DNA of 64,000 nt from an uncultured Bacteroides sp. GTDB lineage: Bacteria; Bacteroidota; Bacteroidia; Bacteroidales; Bacteroidaceae. Positions 46,053-55,044 of this stretch are shown here, piece after piece. How positions within the stretch are numbered: position 1 is the first letter of the stretch; each line of letters starts with the position of its first letter. The stretch spans positions 73,822-137,821 of the forward strand of contig CAUEFX010000003.1 in NCBI GenBank assembly GCA_958477465.1, in the 5' to 3' direction. The position numbers were made by a program, and so were the translations under genes. A model generated the notes under the pieces. It searched no databases and was not told the origin of the DNA. It saw only the letters and a program-made list of their open reading frames with translations.

Positions 46053-48968
46053 TTAAAAATTAATAGATAATCCCAGTGATATTGTTCTGATTGCAGAATA
46101 ATAACTGGTCGATACATCACCGGTTATTTTCTGTCTCGGGTCCAGACCTGTTCTTTTTGATCCCAAGAACAGGTTATCGCCGACAGCATAAACTCTTAAA
46201 GATTCAATGTACAGTTTCTTTAATGCGTTCTTTGGGAAAGTGTATCCTAAAACTACATTTTTGAGGTTGAAATAATCAGCTCTGGTCAAGAAACGGTCAG
46301 ATACTGCACCATCCATTTTTCCGATTTGCACTTTCGGGACATCTGTTTCAGTGTGGGTAGGTGTCCATCTGTCGTAGATATCGGTCGACCAATTACCACC
46401 GTCCCGTCCATATCCCATGAGCGAAGAATAGGGAGAATCCATAACATATCCCCCGAAAGAGAATGCTGTACTTACAGACAAATCAAATCCATAAGTTTCC
46501 ACCGTTGTTGACAATCCACCGTAAATTTTGGGCAAGGTCGATTTTCCTATTTGCAGGCGGTCTTCACTTTGAGGGTCATTCGTTACTCCAATGATATTGC
46601 CGCTTGCATCCAGATCCGTATAAAGGGCATCGCCGGTATTCGGGTCTACGCCTACGTATTGAACCATATACCAATCATACAGGCTGCCTCCTTTTTTGCG
46701 CCAATAGTCTCCGGCCGCATAGCCTGAAGGATCTTTACCTGTAGCCAGTTTGGTCAGTTCGTTTTTGTAGTGTGTCAGATTCAAGGCGACATTCCATTTA
46801 AAGCTGTTCAAGTCAATGATCCGGGCATTCAGTTCCACTTCAACCCCGGTGTTTTTCATGTCCATATCATTGACATATTGTGTGGTGGGACTGCCTTGCG
46901 AGAGGGCTAAAGGTTTGGCGTACAGCAAATCTTTTGTACTCTTTATAAAGAATTCGGCACTACCGACCAAACGGCTATCCCAAAAGCCAAATTCAACTCC
47001 TACATTGAAATTCTGGCTCTTTTCCCACGTAATCTCTTTATTTCCACGGAATGAGTATTCCATGCTGGGCTCATCGTCTTGATTGATAACTGTATACTGG
47101 TCCATATACGGGGTATTGTTGGGTAAATTGTCATTACCTTGAGTACCGAAACTTGCCTTCAATTTCAGGTCGCTCAACCAGTCTGTATATCTCAGGAATT
47201 CTTCTTCCTTCAGTCTCCATGAAGCACCGACCGACCAGAAGCTACCCCAGCGGTTGTCCGGATGGAATCTTGAAGAGCCATCGGTACGATAACTTGCACT
47301 GAGGTAATATTTATCATTGAAGTTGTATTTCAATTGGCCGAAGAACCCTTCCAAACGATATTGTGCTGTTTCAGAGCTTGCTCTCATTAATTTTACACCG
47401 TTAGCCAGGTCGGGATTATTGGGTATCAGGAATTGCTCTTTCATGGCAGATAAAGCGGTCAGTTTGTCGGACTTGGTCTCATGTCCCAGCAACACGTCGA
47501 AACTGTGACTGTTGTATTGGTGTGCCCATGTCAGTAACTGATTACTGTTGATTACAAAATACCGTTGAGACTTTTTGGTACCGCGTCCGTTTACATTGGC
47601 TGCATCGCCTGCAACAGGTGTTTGGAATGAGGTTGAAGAAGTCGTGAAATTATCGACACTTAGATTGGCTATGAGTTTAAAGTCTTTCAAGAAACTTATT
47701 TCGCCAAAAACTTTGGCACCCATATTGTCGATGATTGTTTCCGAAACGTTTTTTTCTATAACGGTATATGGGTTGTTATTGGCCGCAACAGGTCTTTGTT
47801 TGCCGTTGGCAACTCCAAAGTCAAGGAGGTCTTCTCCATTCTCGTCTTGCATGATGTTGCCATTGGCATCACGTTGCCAAATCGGATATATCGGAGCATT
47901 GTATTGCCCGAAAGAGAATAAGTTACCGGCCGTCCCGGCTTCAGCGCTATAATTGGTAGTTGTCTGGCTGTAAGACACATTTGCACCGACTTTCATCCAT
48001 GAAGTAACCTGATGATCTACATTGACACGGCCTGCATATCTTTTAAAGTCCGAATTCTTGACAAATGATTCGTCTCCCAGGTAATTAAGTGAAAGATAGA
48101 ACGTTGTTTTTTCATTACCGCCACTGAATGTTGCATTGTATTCCTGGCGTAAACCTGTCTGATAAGGATCTTTCAGCCAGTCGTCGTGGTAAAGCAGCTG
48201 GGCGTTAGGGTTCAATCTCCCGGTGACGGGATCTACCAGCAGTTCATTGGCTACATTATATGAATTGTATCCGCCAAGGCGTCTGATCATGTTTTTGGAA
48301 GCATAGATTCCTGCTTGTAAAGGACTCATTGGAGTGGCACCGTATATCTGCTCGTTTTTCAATGCTTCCCAGTAGAGTTCATAATAGTCTTGTTCGTTAC
48401 GGATTGTGTTATATGGGGATACTGCACGTGTGTTTCCTCCCCATTTGGCATCTACTGTAATCTTTGTCTTACCAGAGCTGCCTTTCTTGGTCGTGATTAG
48501 AATAACACCGTTACTGCCGCGTGCTCCATATAGAGAGTTTGCTGCAGCATCTTTCAATACGGTCATAGACTCTACGTCTGCGTTATTGATGGAGTTCAGT
48601 GAACCCTCGTAGGGCATACCGTCCACTATAATCAGAGGGGATTTGGACGCGAGGATAGAACCGATACCGCGGATATAAATGTTGGCGCTGCTTCCCGGCT
48701 GTCCGCTTTCGGCTGTAGTCTGCACTCCTGCAACGGCTCCATCCAAGCTTTTACTCAAGTTGGAAACCTGCATCTTTTCAAGGGTCTTACCATCTACTTT
48801 GGCTGCCGAACCGGTGAATGATGATTTCTTGGCCGTACCGTAAGCCACTACTATCACCTCATCAATTACCTGCGAATCAGACTTTAATGTAACCTTCACC
48901 GATGGTTTGATATCCACCTCCTGTACCTGCATACCAATAAACGAAATCTGCAAAGTCTTTGCAGAACT
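46053..48968 (-). CDS. Silent 5'-truncated SusC-like transporter, cassette 3
   Basis: About 970 codons of a TonB-dependent SusC transporter: end of the regulatory-like domain, plug (VIDEVIVVAYGTAKKSSFTG) and barrel ending ISLGLSINF. The reading frame starts at the 26-bp recombination site (48943-48968). It lacks the ~70 N-terminal residues, signal peptide, ATG and promoter found in the complete gene at 59261-62485. A TAG stop lies 11 codons upstream of the site in frame, so no native start is hidden further upstream. Fused to the fixed N-terminus it would give a protein of ~1038 aa. Its site is in the same orientation as the expression site, so simple inversion cannot activate it. Confidence 0.9.
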   Translation of the reverse strand, partial: SSAKTLQISFIGMQVQEVDIKPSVKVTLKSDSQVIDEVIVVAYGTAKKSSFTGSAAKVDGKTLEKMQVSNLSKSLDGAVAGVQTTAESGQPGSSANIYIRGIGSILASKSPLIIVDGMPYEGSLNSINNADVESMTVLKDAAANSLYGARGSNGVILITTKKGSSGKTKITVDAKWGGNTRAVSPYNTIRNEQDYYELYWEALKNEQIYGATPMSPLQAGIYASKNMIRRLGGYNSYNVANELLVDPVTGRLNPNAQLLYHDDWLKDPYQTGLRQEYNATFSGGNEKTTFYLSLNYLGDESFVKNSDFKRYAGRVNVDHQVTSWMKVGANVSYSQTTTNYSAEAGTAGNLFSFGQYNAPIYPIWQRDANGNIMQDENGEDLLDFGVANGKQRPVAANNNPYTVIEKNVSETIIDNMGAKVFGEISFLKDFKLIANLSVDNFTTSSTSFQTPVAGDAANVNGRGTKKSQRYFVINSNQLLTWAHQYNSHSFDVLLGHETKSDKLTALSAMKEQFLIPNNPDLANGVKLMRASSETAQYRLEGFFGQLKYNFNDKYYLSASYRTDGSSRFHPDNRWGSFWSVGASWRLKEEEFLRYTDWLSDLKLKASFGTQGNDNLPNNTPYMDQYTVINQDDEPSMEYSFRGNKEITWEKSQNFNVGVEFGFWDSRLVGSAEFFIKSTKDLLYAKPLALSQGSPTTQYVNDMDMKNTGVEVELNARIIDLNSFKWNVALNLTHYKNELTKLATGKDPSGYAAGDYWRKKGGSLYDWYMVQYVGVDPNTGDALYTDLDASGNIIGVTNDPQSEDRLQIGKSTLPKIYGGLSTTVETYGFDLSVSTAFSFGGYVMDSPYSSLMGYGRDGGNWSTDIYDRWTPTHTETDVPKVQIGKMDGAVSDRFLTRADYFNLKNVVLGYTFPKNALKKLYIESLRVYAVGDNLFLGSKRTGLDPRQKITGDVSTSYYSAIRTISLGLSINF
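48943..48968 (-). other. Recombination site 3 (26 bp, shufflon)
   Basis: Identical over 26 bp to the sites at 52041-52066 and 62260-62285. The core TCTGCAAAGACTTTGCAGA is a 19-bp palindrome around one central base. In the sense direction it encodes SSAKTLQIS in the SusC frame. Confidence 0.88.
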
Positions 48969-49435
48969 ATCGTTGTTGTTAATTTGCTTATAATCAATTG
49001 ACTACGTCTATCGTATTTAACTTTGAAATGGTACTTTTTATCATTGTACTTATTTGAGAATCAATCACATATTATTTTTCACTCTCCTTGTATGGTGATA
49101 TGTGAGATACTTATTTGTTATTGAAATATATATGTAATTATTTGACTATCAGTAAATACAAGTTCTTCTTAACAATAAATTGGAATACTGTTTCTTTACT
49201 TTATAGTCAATTGGTCTGTGTAATGTCAGTTATTATTGTAGTTTTAAAACAGGTATTGAATATAAAAGTTACTTCCTAATGAGATTTATGCATTATGTGT
49301 GAATATATTACTTCTCAGTGCGTTTTCATAAGTATTTTGCAGAGAAAAAGGATTCCACTTATTCTGATTTGCATATAGAAATTGCACATATAATCCAAAA
49401 TGTAATTTCAGATGTTCAATTATAAACATACAATT
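48969..49435. other. AT-rich non-coding end of the 3.1-kb segment between sites 3 and 2
   Basis: No gene, no Bacteroides promoter directed at the silent susC, and no residue of its missing 5' end were recognised. The DNA is very AT-rich. Confidence 0.5.
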
Positions 49436-49478
49436 ACGGCTCTTTCATTAAAAAAAAGCTTTTTAATGAAAGAGCCGT
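49436..49478. terminator. Terminator of the C10 protease gene
   Basis: Perfect 19-bp arms (49436-49454 and 49460-49478, ACGGCTCTTTCATT / AATGAAAGAGCCGT plus A/T tails) with a 5-nt loop, 31 bp beyond the stop codon on the minus strand. The A- and T-runs allow termination in both directions. Confidence 0.8.
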
Positions 49479-49508
49479 AGCCGTATAAAAGACCTTATAA
49501 TTATCGGT

Positions 49509-51335
49509 TTATTTTAGCATGACTTTAGCACTGCTCATTCCGGTAGATGTGATAACCTGTATGATGTACGTTCCACCAGAGCAACCGGAATACGGCAATG
49601 TATAATCGGCACTACCAACTCCATCTGCTTTTTTGATTATCCGGCCTTCCATGTCGACCAATGAAAGTTCAAGAATAGGCTGGGCAGACTTTATATAAAC
49701 AGTTTGAGCCGCATTGTTTACTACAGCAGACAGGTTCTCATCAGGATCATCCACGTTTTCAACTACAGAAGTGAGCGACTCTTTTACTATAATTTCCGTA
49801 GTTGTGTCTTTGTTCCCTCGCATCCTTTTCCACTCATTCCCATCTTGACTTTTATACATCATCCAAATCCGGTCACCTTCTTCCGGAGTCTTGGTTATCG
49901 TACATGAAAATATTCTACCACTTCCATAGCCTATTTGCAAACCGCTCACAGACTCTTGGCTACTGATGAATTCTTTTATATTTCCCTGCTTGTCGACTAA
50001 AGCCAACACAACCGACCCGGAGAAATTACGTATGCCATAATTCACATAAAAACCGGCTTGTACCCGAAAGCGAACCCGAGGGGTGAAATCCGTCTCATTA
50101 GTATACAATCCGGCATAGAAATCGGACCCTGAACTTCCTGACACAAAAGCCAGAATGTCACAATAACCGGATCCCGCTTCGGCTTTTTTCACACCGATAA
50201 CGGCATCTTGCCCTACAGTGAACCCACCTCCGGTATTACCGCCTACTCCTTGTGAGTCAGGATCCAATGCGGACAATAAATAATAGCCGTTTGCCAGTCC
50301 GCCCCAGCCCCAATTGACATGGTAATAATCCGGTTTGTAACCATCCAATACAAACTGATGCCCTTCACTCTTTTTGTTACTGCCGCCGTATATGATAAGA
50401 CGTCCCTCATCCAATTCCTTCTTTAAAAGATCATCCCACTCCGTCTCCGTATACCATTCACGCGCTTGCAGGGTCATGCTCTTATCGTATTTCATATACA
50501 GCATCATTCCTCTCATGGCCGTTTGGGTTAAAGCACCGCTCGAACTGGGCGTATACTCCATTTCCGAGAACACGCCACAGTGATACATCAACTGTGCAAC
50601 GGCCTCCGCCTGTTCTGTCGAATAATTGCCTTTGGTATATTGATTCAACATCTTATCCCAATCGTAAGCAACGTTATAAGTAGCAGAAAGAGTTCGTTTG
50701 TATTGCTCTGTCGTATACTGAAAGGTCATTCCGCTTCCTTGGTCCGGCCACTGATTATGCTTCATGACAATGGCCAGAGCTGTTGCCACGCAGCCGGTCG
50801 GTGCTTGCGTACCGTTTATAGTCGGGCAAAACAGATTATAAGGAGCTGTCTGGTTCCACAAGGCGGTTTCAATCAGGACTCCTTCCGAACTGTCTGTCAA
50901 GCCGGTTTCGTTCCTCAGTTTCTCCCAAGCCAAAGCCGTTTCTTCATCAGAGGCGATATTTTCTTTACGTGCCCAGTTGATCTGCTCCTGATAGTATGCC
51001 ATCCATGATTTCAAATTGTCCGGCATGTTTTCGGCATGAAAACTATGAGTGTGGCTATATGCCAATATCGGCTTTGTTATGTCATCTCCGGAAACAATGA
51101 CAAAACCATTACCTCCTACTTTATTGAATACATAGTATGCCGGAGATACATCTGTTCGAGTGTACGTATCTTCACCGGTCCAAACCAAACTAACGTCTAT
51201 TCCACCAGCCCTTGTTTGTGCATCAGCATTGGTCAATACCAATTTTGCAACCTTTTCTGCTGTTGCCACATCGACATTTTTGGCAAGAAAAGGAAATGGA
51301 ATACAACAGAGTACAAGAAATAAAAAATACTTCAT
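49509..51335 (-). CDS. C10 family (streptopain-like) secreted cysteine protease
   Basis: A 608-aa exported peptidase of the C10 family, which includes streptococcal SpeB and the Bfp proteases of B. fragilis. After the signal peptide (about 1-19) comes a Spi-type propeptide (about 20-150), then the catalytic domain with APTGCVATALA (Cys182), SEGHQFVLDGY (His326) and VNWGWGG. The C-terminal ~200 residues include an all-beta region and a sorting-domain-like tail. The gene sits alone between recombination sites 3 and 2, with its own promoter, leader and terminator, so it would be flipped intact if those two sites recombined. Confidence 0.93.
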   Translation of the reverse strand: MKYFLFLVLCCIPFPFLAKNVDVATAEKVAKLVLTNADAQTRAGGIDVSLVWTGEDTYTRTDVSPAYYVFNKVGGNGFVIVSGDDITKPILAYSHTHSFHAENMPDNLKSWMAYYQEQINWARKENIASDEETALAWEKLRNETGLTDSSEGVLIETALWNQTAPYNLFCPTINGTQAPTGCVATALAIVMKHNQWPDQGSGMTFQYTTEQYKRTLSATYNVAYDWDKMLNQYTKGNYSTEQAEAVAQLMYHCGVFSEMEYTPSSSGALTQTAMRGMMLYMKYDKSMTLQAREWYTETEWDDLLKKELDEGRLIIYGGSNKKSEGHQFVLDGYKPDYYHVNWGWGGLANGYYLLSALDPDSQGVGGNTGGGFTVGQDAVIGVKKAEAGSGYCDILAFVSGSSGSDFYAGLYTNETDFTPRVRFRVQAGFYVNYGIRNFSGSVVLALVDKQGNIKEFISSQESVSGLQIGYGSGRIFSCTITKTPEEGDRIWMMYKSQDGNEWKRMRGNKDTTTEIIVKESLTSVVENVDDPDENLSAVVNNAAQTVYIKSAQPILELSLVDMEGRIIKKADGVGSADYTLPYSGCSGGTYIIQVITSTGMSSAKVMLK

Positions 51336-51356
51336 AACCATTTGCTTTTGTTAATA

Positions 51357-51530
51357 ACTAAAATTCCTTCCCCTCCTCCTCTAAAAGGTGGGGAATACCA
51401 GAGCCTCCGATGTCTTTGTAAATTAGCTCCCGCCAAACAGTTGATTTACAAACATCCTAAGCTATCTGTTACGAATACAAAATTAGGAATTTTGAGTGAA
51501 ATGAAAAAAACTCTAAGTGTTAAAATTTAA
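51357..51530 (-). promoter_or_regulatory. Promoter and structured leader of the C10 protease gene (shared-leader copy B)
   Basis: Diverged homologue of the region upstream of the ECF sigma gene (22380-22545). Shared are the AT-rich promoter, GGATGTTTGTAAATCAACTG, a hairpin GTAAATCAAC/GCTAATTTAC and a TTCCCC...GGGGAA stem closer to the gene. The promoter -7 is TAATTTTTG (51478-51486), one base longer than consensus. Confidence 0.55.
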
Positions 51531-52040
51531 CCTACATCCACTTAATATCCATCTTCTCTCATTTGGCTCCGGGTAATTTGATCTGCTCTCTTTCTGAGGT
51601 AACGTGCAAGTTTGGATGCTACAAGTTTATTTGACATCGTAAGATGTTTTTTTTGACAGATTGTTCGACTTAGGTAATATCGGATGTAATGGGTATGTTC
51701 TTATAAAGAATCGAAATATGTATACAATATGATGGCTCTGCAAATCACAGTAGCCCATTTATTGAATACCATAATAATTGTTGACTTTACGATGTATCAA
51801 TAACCGATTGGTAACAAACCGGTATTTCCGTGTACAATATATGTGTATTATGATAATTGATTTTAAGACAATTATAGGTGTAATGTGGGTGAAAATAAGG
51901 TAAACGAATTCAATAATAACGGTTATTGTGACTTTCTGTAATATATTGATATATAATATATTAATATTCTATTGATTGTTTGTATAAAGTACCTGCATGG
52001 ATGCATAAATCGCTAATTATAAGTATTTTAAATAGATATT
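51531..52040. other. AT-rich non-coding DNA upstream of silent cassette 2
   Basis: No gene or convincing TTTG/TAnnTTTG promoter is seen before the susC cassette at 52041. A stop codon (TAA, 52029-52031) closes the susC frame just upstream of the site, and no ATG lies between. Confidence 0.5.
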
Positions 52041-52066
52041 AGTTCTGCAAAGACTTTGCAGATTTC
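52041..52066 (+). other. Recombination site 2 (26 bp, shufflon)
   Basis: Identical to the other two sites. It is in inverted orientation relative to site 1 (62260-62285), with which identity extends to ~35 bp on the gene side. It forms the left boundary of the predicted 10.2-kb invertible segment. Confidence 0.9.
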
Positions 52067-55007
52067 TTACATCGGAATGCAGACGCAAGAGACAGCAATC
52101 AAACCAACTGTAAAGGTAATATTAAAGTCTGACGCACAGATGATTGACGAGGTGATGGTAGTTGCCTATGGTACTGCGAAAAAGTCCTCATTTACAGGTT
52201 CGGCTGCAACCGTAAAGGCGGGTGAATTGAAAAAACGTCAGGCATCTAATGTCACGAAAGCAATCGACGGATTGGCACCGGGCGTTCAGGCAACAACAGG
52301 TAGCGGACAACCGGGATCTTCATCCACTATCTACATCCGTGGTATGGGATCTATCAATGCCAGCAAAACTCCTCTTTATGTAGTAGACGGTATACCTTAT
52401 GACGGTGCTATTGCGGCTATCAGCCCCGATGACATCGAAAATATCACTATTTTGAAGGATGCTTCCGCCGCTGCATTGTACGGTTCACGTGGAGCAAACG
52501 GTGTTGTTATGATAACAACCAAGAAAGGTGTGAAAGGTAAGACTGAAGTTAATTTCAAAGCTTCTGTCGGTCTCTCCAGCCGTTCGCTTCCCAGATACGA
52601 GACAATGGATTCCAAACAATATGTTGAAGCTCTGTATGCTGCTTACTATAATCAACAACTTGCAGACGGAGTTCCGGCAGGACAAGCCGGTGCGGCTGCT
52701 TTGCAGGAAATGTCTTCCGGTGCAACCAAGATATTCGGAACTAACGAACAATACAACCCCTTTAACTATGCTATCGCTGATTTGATCGATGTTAAGACAG
52801 GTAAAGTTCGTGATGACGCTACTTTGATGTGGGAAGACGATTGGTTGGATGAAGTAACGCGTAATAATGCATTGCGTCACGAATATGCTTTCAACCTGAA
52901 CGGTGGTACGGAAAAGACACAATATATGTTCTCATTGGGATATGTTAATGAAGACGGTATATTGGAAACAACGAATTTCCAGCGTTATTCTGGAAGAACC
53001 AACATCGAGACCAAACCGGTGGAATGGTTGAGTGCCGGCTTAGGAGCCAACTTTGCACGCAACATGTCCAACACTGCAGCAACATCTGCAGCTTCTTCCA
53101 GCAATGTATGGTATTCAGCAGCTTTGATGGGACCGATTTTCCCCGTATACCAAAGAGACAGAGCCAACGGCGGAGCATTCATCTTGGATGCTGACGGCAA
53201 CAAGCAGTTCGACTATGGTACCAATCGTCCTGCCGGACAGCAACAGGATTTTAACTCTATCGCTACACTGTATGATGACAAATACAAAACAGTTGCTGAC
53301 AACTTGTCTGCACGTACTCATTTGGATTTCGGTGATTTGAAGAACGGTTGGGCACAGGGCATCAAATTATCAATTAATTTCGGTCTTGACTACTACAATG
53401 CCAACGGTTTGACTTATTATAACCCGTACTTCGGTAATGCCGCTTCTTCTAATGGACGTGTTATTAAAAAGAACTCTAATTCATTAGGATATACATTCAA
53501 TCAGATCCTGACTTATAGCAGAAGTTTCGACAAACACAATCTCGATGTGTTGGCCGCTCACGAATGGTATGCATACGAGAGCAATACTTTGAGTGGAACA
53601 AAGACCGGATTCCCCTTTGGAGGACTTTATGAATTGGATGCCGCTTCTACTGTTTACAGTACCGGTGGAGCAAGCCAGCAATACCGTATCGAGTCATATT
53701 TCGGACGTGTAAATTACAATTACGCAGACAAATATTACCTGTCAGGTAGTTACCGTCGTGATGGTTCTTCACGTTTCTACAAAGATAACCGTTGGGGAAA
53801 CTTCTGGTCAGTAGGTGGAAACTATCGTATTTCTGAGGAAGCGTTCATGAAAGACCTTACCTGGTTGAGCAATCTTTCTGTAAAGGCCAGCTACGGTGTG
53901 CAGGGTAATGACGGACTTCTCGATGCTGACGGTTATAGTAATTTCTACGCATGGCAGTCTCTCTATGACTTGGGCTATTCCAATGGTAGCGAGTCGGGAG
54001 CAATCGTAAACTCTGTAGCCAACAAAGAGGTGTCTTGGGAAAACAACCATAACTTCAACGTGGGCGTGGAAGCCGGTTTCTTTGATCAAAGACTGCAAAT
54101 GGAACTCGAATGGTATACACGTAAGACTACAGATATGTTGCTGAGCTACCCTCTTCCGACCTCATCCGGTTTTAGCGGATATTCCAGAAATTCAGGTAGT
54201 ATGAGAAACAGTGGTTTTGAGGCAACTATCAGAGGAAGCCTGATAAAGACCAATGACCTCCAGTGGGATTTGACAGTGATGGCTTCTACTTTGAAGAATA
54301 AAGTGTTGAAACTGACAGATGATGGTGCGGACATTCTTAGCGGCAGTCAGATCATCCGTGAAGGCGAACCTCTCTATGCTTATTACGTTGCCCGTTCGGC
54401 AGGTGTCGATCCGATGACAGGTGATCAACTGTATTGGGCTACTGTAGACGGCAAAGGAAATGAGGTAGAACCTTATATTACTACGAATGAGACATACGCT
54501 CAGGCATCCCGCGTTGTTGCCGGCAGCAGAATCCCTGATCTGTTCGGTTCTATCAGTACACAATTGCAGTACAAAGGCTTTGACCTGTCGATTTCAACCA
54601 ACTATTCTATCGGTGGAGAGATGATCGACGGTGTTTATCAGAGCCTGATGAGTTTTTATTATCCGGGACAAACCAAACATATCAATTTGGAAAGAGCTTG
54701 GAAGAAGCCGGGGGATGTGACAGACATACCGCGTTATCAAATCGGTAAAAGCTATCCTTCAACTGACGATATGTTGATCAACGCTTCTTATTTCTCTATC
54801 AAGAACGTCACTTTGGGTTATTCACTCCCTGCAAAAGTTGTCAAGAAAATCGGTTTCCAGAATTTGAGATTTGCAGTAACCGGCGATAACTTGTGTATCT
54901 TCACACATTTGAAAGGTATGGATCCTCAATACAGCATGACCGGTGGTACTACTTATGTTTACGCGCCCTCACGTACTGTCTCCTTTAGTGTCGATGTGAA
55001 ATTCTAA
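52041..55007 (+). CDS. Silent 5'-truncated SusC-like transporter, cassette 2
   Basis: 989 codons of a SusC-family TonB-dependent transporter, open from the recombination site to the C-terminal VSFSVDVKF. The plug begins near MIDEVMVVAYGTAKKSSFTG. The only early in-frame start is a TTG inside the site (52056), which would give a protein without signal peptide, so the gene is judged silent as oriented. After inversion of 52041-62285 the fixed N-terminus would supply the missing residues and give ~1055 aa. Downstream genes for SusD and a lipoprotein travel with it. Confidence 0.92.
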   Translation, partial: SSAKTLQISYIGMQTQETAIKPTVKVILKSDAQMIDEVMVVAYGTAKKSSFTGSAATVKAGELKKRQASNVTKAIDGLAPGVQATTGSGQPGSSSTIYIRGMGSINASKTPLYVVDGIPYDGAIAAISPDDIENITILKDASAAALYGSRGANGVVMITTKKGVKGKTEVNFKASVGLSSRSLPRYETMDSKQYVEALYAAYYNQQLADGVPAGQAGAAALQEMSSGATKIFGTNEQYNPFNYAIADLIDVKTGKVRDDATLMWEDDWLDEVTRNNALRHEYAFNLNGGTEKTQYMFSLGYVNEDGILETTNFQRYSGRTNIETKPVEWLSAGLGANFARNMSNTAATSAASSSNVWYSAALMGPIFPVYQRDRANGGAFILDADGNKQFDYGTNRPAGQQQDFNSIATLYDDKYKTVADNLSARTHLDFGDLKNGWAQGIKLSINFGLDYYNANGLTYYNPYFGNAASSNGRVIKKNSNSLGYTFNQILTYSRSFDKHNLDVLAAHEWYAYESNTLSGTKTGFPFGGLYELDAASTVYSTGGASQQYRIESYFGRVNYNYADKYYLSGSYRRDGSSRFYKDNRWGNFWSVGGNYRISEEAFMKDLTWLSNLSVKASYGVQGNDGLLDADGYSNFYAWQSLYDLGYSNGSESGAIVNSVANKEVSWENNHNFNVGVEAGFFDQRLQMELEWYTRKTTDMLLSYPLPTSSGFSGYSRNSGSMRNSGFEATIRGSLIKTNDLQWDLTVMASTLKNKVLKLTDDGADILSGSQIIREGEPLYAYYVARSAGVDPMTGDQLYWATVDGKGNEVEPYITTNETYAQASRVVAGSRIPDLFGSISTQLQYKGFDLSISTNYSIGGEMIDGVYQSLMSFYYPGQTKHINLERAWKKPGDVTDIPRYQIGKSYPSTDDMLINASYFSIKNVTLGYSLPAKVVKKIGFQNLRFAVTGDNLCIFTHLKGMDPQYSMTGGTTYVYAPSRTVSFSVDVKF

Positions 55008-55044
55008 TCTGAACCAAATGATTGAAACTATAAAAATGTCAAAA

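Noticed and set aside
52056..52070. TTG at 52056 as a real start for the cassette 2 susC
   Set aside because: It lies inside the recombination site, corresponds to an internal leucine of the complete SusC, and would give a transporter without signal peptide. The equivalent TTG in cassette 3 is rejected for the same reason.
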